A stretch of 64,000 bases of DNA. Source: Volvox africanus (Eukaryota > Chlorophyta > Chlorophyceae > Chlamydomonadales > Volvocaceae). The notes under the pieces are model-generated. The model ran no database searches. It worked only from the letters and a program-made list of their open reading frames with translations, and had not been told where the DNA came from. Location: the NCBI GenBank assembly GCA_030268105.1, contig BSDZ01000119.1, forward strand, positions 62,001-126,000. The letters run 5' to 3'. Of this stretch, positions 57,792 through 64,000 are shown one piece after another. The position numbers were made by a program, and so were the translations under genes. The first letter of the stretch is position 1; each line of letters opens with the position of its first letter.

Positions 57792-60700
57792 CTGCAGATA
57801 TATTCCCCCTGTCATGCATCGACACCAATATGTCGCCCAATAAGCCACGTCCGCAGCAACTGCTAAAATACATCGGCCTTCTGCAATATGGATGGTTGGC
57901 CCAGCGTGTGTTTTGTTTCATTTATCTGGTGGCCATTTGATGATGGTCGATTGGGTAACGATTGAGACCCTCGACATTATTAGAGCCCCGGGTGAGAATG
58001 AGACTCGTACGACTAAGACAGCCTCATCCGCCAATGTAGGATAATTTAAACTAGTGCCGTACCTAACTAGCCAGAGCTATAGCTGAGCAGCATCTCAGCC
58101 ACATTGCCGTACGTTTCCGACATCATGATCGTTGTGGACCACAACACATCGTGATCGTGGCCAGACATGTCAACCAGATATTTGCGTCATCCTGCGTTCT
58201 TGCTTCGTACTGCGTATTGTATCTTCCCGATCTTGTTCGTTGTTTCCTAGACAGGATGGTGGGGCGTGTTTTCGTTCAGAGGTACAACTTGTGGCCTGAG
58301 CAGTGAACAATAAATGGATGCCGTATAGAAGGCATATCTGTGTTGGGTCTTTGGTGCCCACTTCACTGGGCCATGCCGCATAGGGCATGGCACCGGTTAG
58401 CAGGGAGGTGATGGATGTCGTTTTCGTATGACAGCAACGGGACAGTGCGTCACCCTTGTACCTAGGATGCATATCTGCCCTGCCTTTGCCTGGACCGTCT
58501 TCATGTTCAATATTGCTCAAGTATCTTGACACCGCCAGCATTCATCTTTTCTTGTCTTCCTTTTAGCGGCACTTTATGGCGTGTGTGCGGTGGTGTGGTG
58601 ACGGAGGTGGCGGTCTTAAGAGAAGGGGATGCGGTGGATATATAGTGATAGGAAATTGTGGGACCCCAGACTGGTTGGCAATGATGGCGGTGACACAGGC
58701 AGCGGAGAGGAAGCCCCGGTGACGGTGGTGGTGGGGAGAAAAGGCGTGCAGAGGTTTGCGGCTGCAGAGATGGATGATGGACAGTGCACGTGCGGATGAC
58801 GGCTGGAAGGATTGGAGGGATTGGAAGGATTGGTCAGGTGGCATTAGCGGGGCTCAACAATGTGCAGGACAGCACTCGAAGCTGGAGGTAGAGGTGGCGT
58901 GGCTTTGAGGACGGAGGTGAGCGCGGAGGGGGAGGTAGATGACATGTTCACGACAGCAGGCAGGGGGCAATCTAGGGGCGGTTCATCGGTGCATCAATGC
59001 AATCGCTGCATGAACGTCATAAAGCAGACTAGAATTGCATGGTTTGATTGTTCTCGTACGCCTCAGAGCTGATCTTATCTTTCGCATGCCTGAATGCGCC
59101 GCATCTTCCAAATGAGCCGTGTTTGAGACATGCCGTTACAGGTATCGGTATTTATAACTCCTCCAACGAACAAATGCCCGCATCCAGAGAACGTAAGAAA
59201 GTAGGTACAGTGTGGCTCATGTAACATCTTTTGACACACTCAGGGTGTCCAGCAGTCCGTACGGAATGTTATATCACACTGTACATTCTCTGCACTTTCC
59301 TCAACGCCCAATCACATGGTCGAGGTTACCAACCGGCAATAATACTAGTTTCAGATGTCATTACATCAGGTGTTATTTTTTGGAAATAGCGGGTCCCACC
59401 ATCAGGGTCCGTCCAAGATGGGAAAAAGATGATCGTATGGAAATTAGCACCGAGACGTGGAGGGCGCACGTTCGGGGTGTCCACGCCATCTATATCCGTC
59501 CCCCCTTGAAAGGCCAACCCTGGCTGCCGGCACCCGGCAGCCAACGCATCTGCTATGTTCAGCGTCAAGCCTCAGTGAACCCAACCGCTTCAAACTGCTG
59601 CCGTACACCTATATGTGGATCGGTCTCCTTGACGTACAGGACACCTCTGCCAGCACGGCCTTCTGCGAGCCTCGGCTGCCAACTGCACCCGCGGGCATCA
59701 TCACCGACGCATTGGAGTTTGGGGTGGGATGGGGTAGGCCGGGGCTTTGGAACACTGGCGCCCAGGCCAGGATAAGTAGGGGTGGGGTTCGAAGTGCGCG
59801 CGCGCGTGTGTGTGTATGAACGTACAAAGAAGCCAGACAGGACATCGACTGTATGAAGCGCACAAACCCTGTCATGAGTCCCCCCCGTCCCGGGCAAGCC
59901 CTCGGCGCAAACAAAGATAACGATCAACATTTTATGAATTCCAAAGTGCAGTGCAGTGCCGTTATGAGACGGCAGCGAAACGTGAATACCTGACCCAGTC
60001 GGGCATAGGCGAGATCCATGAATGATGGAAGGCAGAAGAAAGCATGAATTCGTATGAACGCGCTAAGTGAGCACACAATCCACGAGTAATATGGCTCGCC
60101 GATAGGGTCATCATAGGTTCCAAGCGTATACACCGCGACGAAACACATTATCCTGGGCGGCACGCGTCATGTTCATTTGGAACGCGTATGGATCAGCATT
60201 GGGTGACCAGCTGTGAGAAAAGGATGACCAACACGGACCAGCCAACATTGACAGTTTTGATACCTTCACACCCCAAATTAAGTTCAAGCTTAAAGTCCGT
60301 GAAATTGTTTCTCTGATGGCGCACGACCGGTCTCTGGGATAATGCAAAGGTCATCGACGCCGTGTGAAATTTTGGGATTCTCTTTCCAGCCTCCCATTCC
60401 GCATGCAAAGTTGAGAATTTAGTTGACAGATTGCAACTCAGCGTAGTTGGGTTACGCCATTCCCGTTGCTCCTGACCTCCTGCGAGCTGCCATTTATTCG
60501 TTTAAGCGGTGCAGTTCCACACCGACAAATTCAGATGTTCGCAAACCTGCATGCTGAGGCATTTTGAGCACAATCCTGCCTTAAGAATGCCATTGAGGTT
60601 GCTTCATCATTGTCTCAATTTGGGTACTTCAAAGAGACGCAGGCGTACGATACTTGAGGAGTTCGACCGAAGTGCATTATCAGCACTTTTAGCAGCAAAT

Positions 60701-60890
60701 TGCACACACGTTGTGTTTCTCAATTTCCTGGATCAATGCATAACGGTGTTTACACACAAATCACAAACGAGCTTTCCTACATCCGCCGTTGAGGCTTGGA
60801 ACTTTGACAGCTCTAGCCTGGACGCACCAAACGCAACACTTGAGTCTTCTTTAGGATAGGAACAGTAATTATAGCATCCAGAACTCCAAA
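57792..60890. other. Inter-gene spacer 10 (3,099 bp)
   Basis: It repeats the content of spacer 1 at an offset of 57,393, with no differences seen. No gene is supported. Confidence 0.7.
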
Positions 60891-63800
60891 ATGCAGCATA
60901 ACTCCAACCCAACGAAGGTCACGAGGACACAGAGGTTTGTGCCTGCGGCACACGTCACATGCCCTCAACCTGCGGGGCCTTTCTGGACCCCAGAAACAAC
61001 TGGCGATCGTGCGGCGAGCCGTTCATGGCCTCAGTCGACTGAGGTCGTACCGGCAAATTTGCTGGCAAACAAGATGTCCTTCACGAACGTGAAGACGTGG
61101 GTTATCCGTGCACGTGAGGATAACTGCAGTAGGGATAAGGTTACGACAAACAATCACATGAGTGTCAGCAGCGGCGGAGGAAACTTCGGACTTGATCTCG
61201 GTGCCACGCCGTTGCGTGACGGCTTCCGGCAAGTGGTGGATGACACCAAGGAGAAGCTTATGACAGTGCGCAAGGTGTGTGATGGTATATGTGCGTATAC
61301 ATGGTGTGCTCTGTTTTAGGGCTGACCTTGGAACGACTGAGACTCACACTTTGTTTCTGTTCCCTGCACCTGCGTTCTCTCGCACAGGTTACTGCTCAAG
61401 CATTCTCAAAGGAAGGATGGTTTCGATCATGGAATTTTCTGAAGCTCCAGGCTCAAGACAAGGAGCAGGTGCACCTACCAGCGTCCGCGCAGTTGCTGCA
61501 GCCCTCTTCGGCACTGGCCAACCGCAAGGAGTGCTCCACAGCGACGGCGGTAGTGGTGAGTTCTGGTTGTCGTTGGTAGATATGCAGCAGCTTCTTTTGG
61601 CTACAACTGACTTAGGCTACAACCCACAGTCGCGGTGTATATATGGCGAACGATATTCGTGGTTTATAAGGTTATAAAGGCTCGCGGCAGCCCAAACCCC
61701 TATGTTAGCCGTGGGCGACAATGACACCTGCACACTGACTTGATGAGCCTGACTTTGTCTGCATGTTGAAGATCGATCGTGTATGCATCCTTTCTGTACA
61801 TCATGCTTTGCATGTTATCCCATCCGACGATTGCAGCTGGTGGACTGTGCTCAAGAGTCAGCGGACGAGCATGGAGAAGTACAGCAGCGTGAGGCTGCTG
61901 CAGCTGAGCTGCGGGCGACTGTGGTGGAATTGGAGAAGCGACATGAGGCCGCTGAGGCTGCCGCGGCTGAGCTGCGGGCGGCAGTAGGAGAGGAGGAGAA
62001 GAGGCGTGAGGCCGCTGAAGCTGCCGCGGCTGAGCTGCGGGCGGCAGTAGGAGAGGAGGAGAAGAGGCGTGAGACCGCTGAGGCTGCCGCGGCTGAGCTG
62101 CGGGCGGCAGTAGGAGAGGAGGAGAAGCGACGTGAGGCCGCTGAGGCTGCCGCAGCTGAGCTGCGGGCGGCAGTAGGAGAGGAGGAGAAGAGGCGTGAGG
62201 CCGCTGAGGCTGCCGCGGCTGAGCTGCGGGCGGCAGTAGGAGAGGAGGAGAAGCGACGTGAGGCCGCTGAAGCTGCCGCGGCTGAGCTGCGGGCGGCAGT
62301 AGGAGAGGAGGAGAAGAGGCGTGAGACCGCTGAGGCTGCCGCGGCTGAGCTGCGGGCGGCAGTAGGAGAGGAGGAGAAGCGACGTGAGGCCGCTGAGGCT
62401 GCCGCAGCTGAGCTGCGGGCGGCAGTAGGAGAGGAGGAGAAGAGGCGTGAGGCCGCTGAGGCTGCCGCGGCTGAGCTGCGGGCGGCAGTAGGAGAGGAGG
62501 AGAAGAGGCGTGAGGCCGCTGAGGCTGCCGCGGCTGAGCTGCGGGCGGCAGTAGGAGAGGAGGAGAAGAGGCGTGAGGCCGCTGAGGCTGCCGCAGCTGA
62601 GCTGCGGGCGGCGGTAGGAGAGGAGGAGAAGAGGCGTGAGGCCGCTGAGGCTGCCGCGGCTGAGCTGCGGGCGGCAGTAGGAGAGGAGGAGAAGAGGCGT
62701 GAGGCCGCTGAGGCTGCCGCAGCTGAGCTGCGGGCGGCGGTAGGAGAGGAGGAGAAGAGGCGTGAGGCCGCTGAGGCTGCCGCAGCTGAGCTGCGGGCGG
62801 CGGTAGGAGAGGAGGAGAAGAGGCGTGAGGCCGCTGAGGCTGCCGCAGCTGAGCTGCGGGCGGCGGTAGGAGAGGAGGAGAAGAGGCGTGAGGCCGCTGA
62901 GGCTGCCGCAGCTGAGCTGCGGGCGGCGGTAGGAGAGGAGGAGAAGAGGCGTGAGACCGCTGAGGCTGCCGCAGCTGAGCTGCGGGCGGCGGTAGGAGAG
63001 GAGGAGAAGAGGCGTGAGACCGCTGAGGCTGGTGCAGCTGAGCTGCGGGCGGCCGTGATGGAGGGGGAGAAGCGACGTGAGGCCGCTGAGGCGACCATAG
63101 TTCAGCTTCGAGCTATGGTGGTGAAGATGGAAGAGCAGGTACGGCAGGGGTCAGATTGCAAACGCCACCTATGTATCACCTCTGCCGTTCATCGTTTGAC
63201 TTTAGATTATTTAAATCGCATGTGTAGAGGCAAGGCTCAGGTTGCCAAAGAACCGTGCACTCTGGAGATAGGGTGTTCCTGTGTGCTTTAGTTGTGTCAT
63301 ATGTCATGTTCTCTGACTGACAGATATCTTGTGGCCGCTTCCGCCCGGCCTTTGCCATCATTTGCTCTCTCGTTTTCTTCACTCTACCCCGCGCATATTG
63401 ACCCTTCTCCCATGACTACACGCCCTTGCAGGTGCGCTGCAGCAACGAGCAGATTACGAAGTGTAACTCCCTTCAGGAAAGGTTTGCTAACGTCCAGAAG
63501 TCGATGAAACTGTACCGCTTCCAGTCACGAAGGCTGAAGCGGTTGTTGAAAGAGGTGAGGATGGTGCGGCCCAGTGGGGCAGAGGGCAGAGGCGCAATGC
63601 TGCATGGTGCCTGCGTGGCTGTCTGTTTGCATACTGGGGATTTTGGTGAGCCATGGGGGGGAAGCATGTGTATCCGAATCCGTTGTTATTATTTACGAGC
63701 TCCCCTCCCTTTCCCTCACAAACACGCACATGCAGGCACACGGCCAGGCGCTGGACGCTGCCGACGACTACATCTTCCTCAATGACGAGGATGACGTGCA

Positions 63801-64000
63801 CATGGCGGAGCGGATGATAAGGTTTGAGGAGCCCGTGCAGGCCGAGAGTGTTTCAGCAGCCTTGGAGCCGCCTGCGATTGCCCCGGCAGCAATACAGCCC
63901 ACCACTCCCACGAAGCTAGAGGAGCGGCTGCACTATAGCTATAAGTCCAGGGGCAGCAAGTCGACGGCGATTTCTGCTCCCTGCAGTTGGGGGATTCGGG
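60891..64000 (+). CDS. Copy 10: coiled-coil repeat protein, cut by the window end
   Basis: Exons: 60891-61274, 61388-61555, 61837-63138, 63432-63554 and 63736 to the window end. About 747 of an expected 786 residues are present; the missing part is the end of exon 5. There are 17 canonical repeats. It matches copy 8 (Gly in repeat 12, G in intron 3, A variant in intron 4). The truncation is the window edge, not a break in the gene. Confidence 0.72.
61945..63015 (+). repeat. 63-bp coding minisatellite, 17 repeats (copy 10)
   Basis: Same number and order as copy 8. Confidence 0.95.

Larger units (their letters stand above)
1..64000 (+). repeat. Tandem array of a 6.1-6.6 kb gene-bearing unit (10 full copies plus partial)
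   Basis: The same sequence recurs head to tail across the whole window. Taking base 1 as the unit origin, units start at 1, 6392, 12657, 19237, 25376, 31893, 38410, 44738, 51066, 57394 and 63722, with lengths 6391, 6265, 6580, 6139, 6517, 6517, 6328, 6328, 6328 and 6328. All length differences are exact multiples of 63 bp and lie in one exon-internal minisatellite. Outside it I saw only a handful of single-base differences. There is no unique flank at either end, so the array size is unknown. Each unit carries one complete five-exon gene and a 3.1 kb spacer, which resembles a coding macrosatellite more than a simple satellite. Some identical neighbours could reflect assembly of long reads rather than the true order. 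Confidence 0.97.

Noticed and set aside
1..64000. Array as a transposon or retroelement cluster
   Set aside because: No transposase, integrase, reverse transcriptase, terminal repeats or target-site duplications were seen, and introns are retained. Unequal crossing-over explains the layout better.

Overview
The window is a head-to-tail tandem array of one eukaryotic gene. A unit of about 6.1-6.6 kb is present ten times in full (units begin at 1, 6392, 12657, 19237, 25376, 31893, 38410, 44738, 51066 and 57394) plus the start of an eleventh (63722-64000). Both window edges cut through the gene's last exon, so the array continues on both sides. The DNA looks nuclear eukaryotic: each gene copy can be read only by removing four GT-AG introns, and there are no bacterial operons, Shine-Dalgarno-led genes, rRNA, tRNA, CRISPR or recognisable transposon genes. 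The moderately GC-rich coding sequence, short introns and coiled-coil product would suit a protist or alga, but nothing here fixes the species.

Each unit has two parts. The first is a spacer of 3,099 bp between the TGA of one gene and the first ATG of the next. It is nearly invariant between units and holds short hairpins, an AATAAA, a Z-DNA-prone GC/GT run and one protein-like stretch, but no gene I can name. The second is the gene, always on the + strand. Inferred exons in unit 1 are 3498-3881, 3995-4162, 4444-5808, 6102-6224 and 6406-6789. All four introns are phase 0. The product is an unrecognised protein of about 723-870 aa: an N-terminal region, a long alanine/glutamate-rich coiled coil, a short basic segment, then an acidic/proline-containing C-terminal domain. 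No signal peptide or membrane segment is visible.

The coiled coil is encoded by a 63-bp minisatellite (21 aa, three heptads) inside exon 3. Canonical repeat number is 18, 16, 21, 14, 20, 20, 17, 17, 17, 17 in copies 1-10, and this accounts for every difference in unit length. Most variation between repeats is synonymous, which argues that the protein is, or recently was, under selection. Copy 1 has a TAG in exon 3 where every other copy has CAG. Copies 5 and 6 look the same, and copies 7/8 look like 9/10, which points to recent one-unit and two-unit duplications.

The most interesting reading is a macrosatellite-like array making a graded set of coiled-coil rods that differ only in length. 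Expression, function and organism cannot be determined from the sequence alone.
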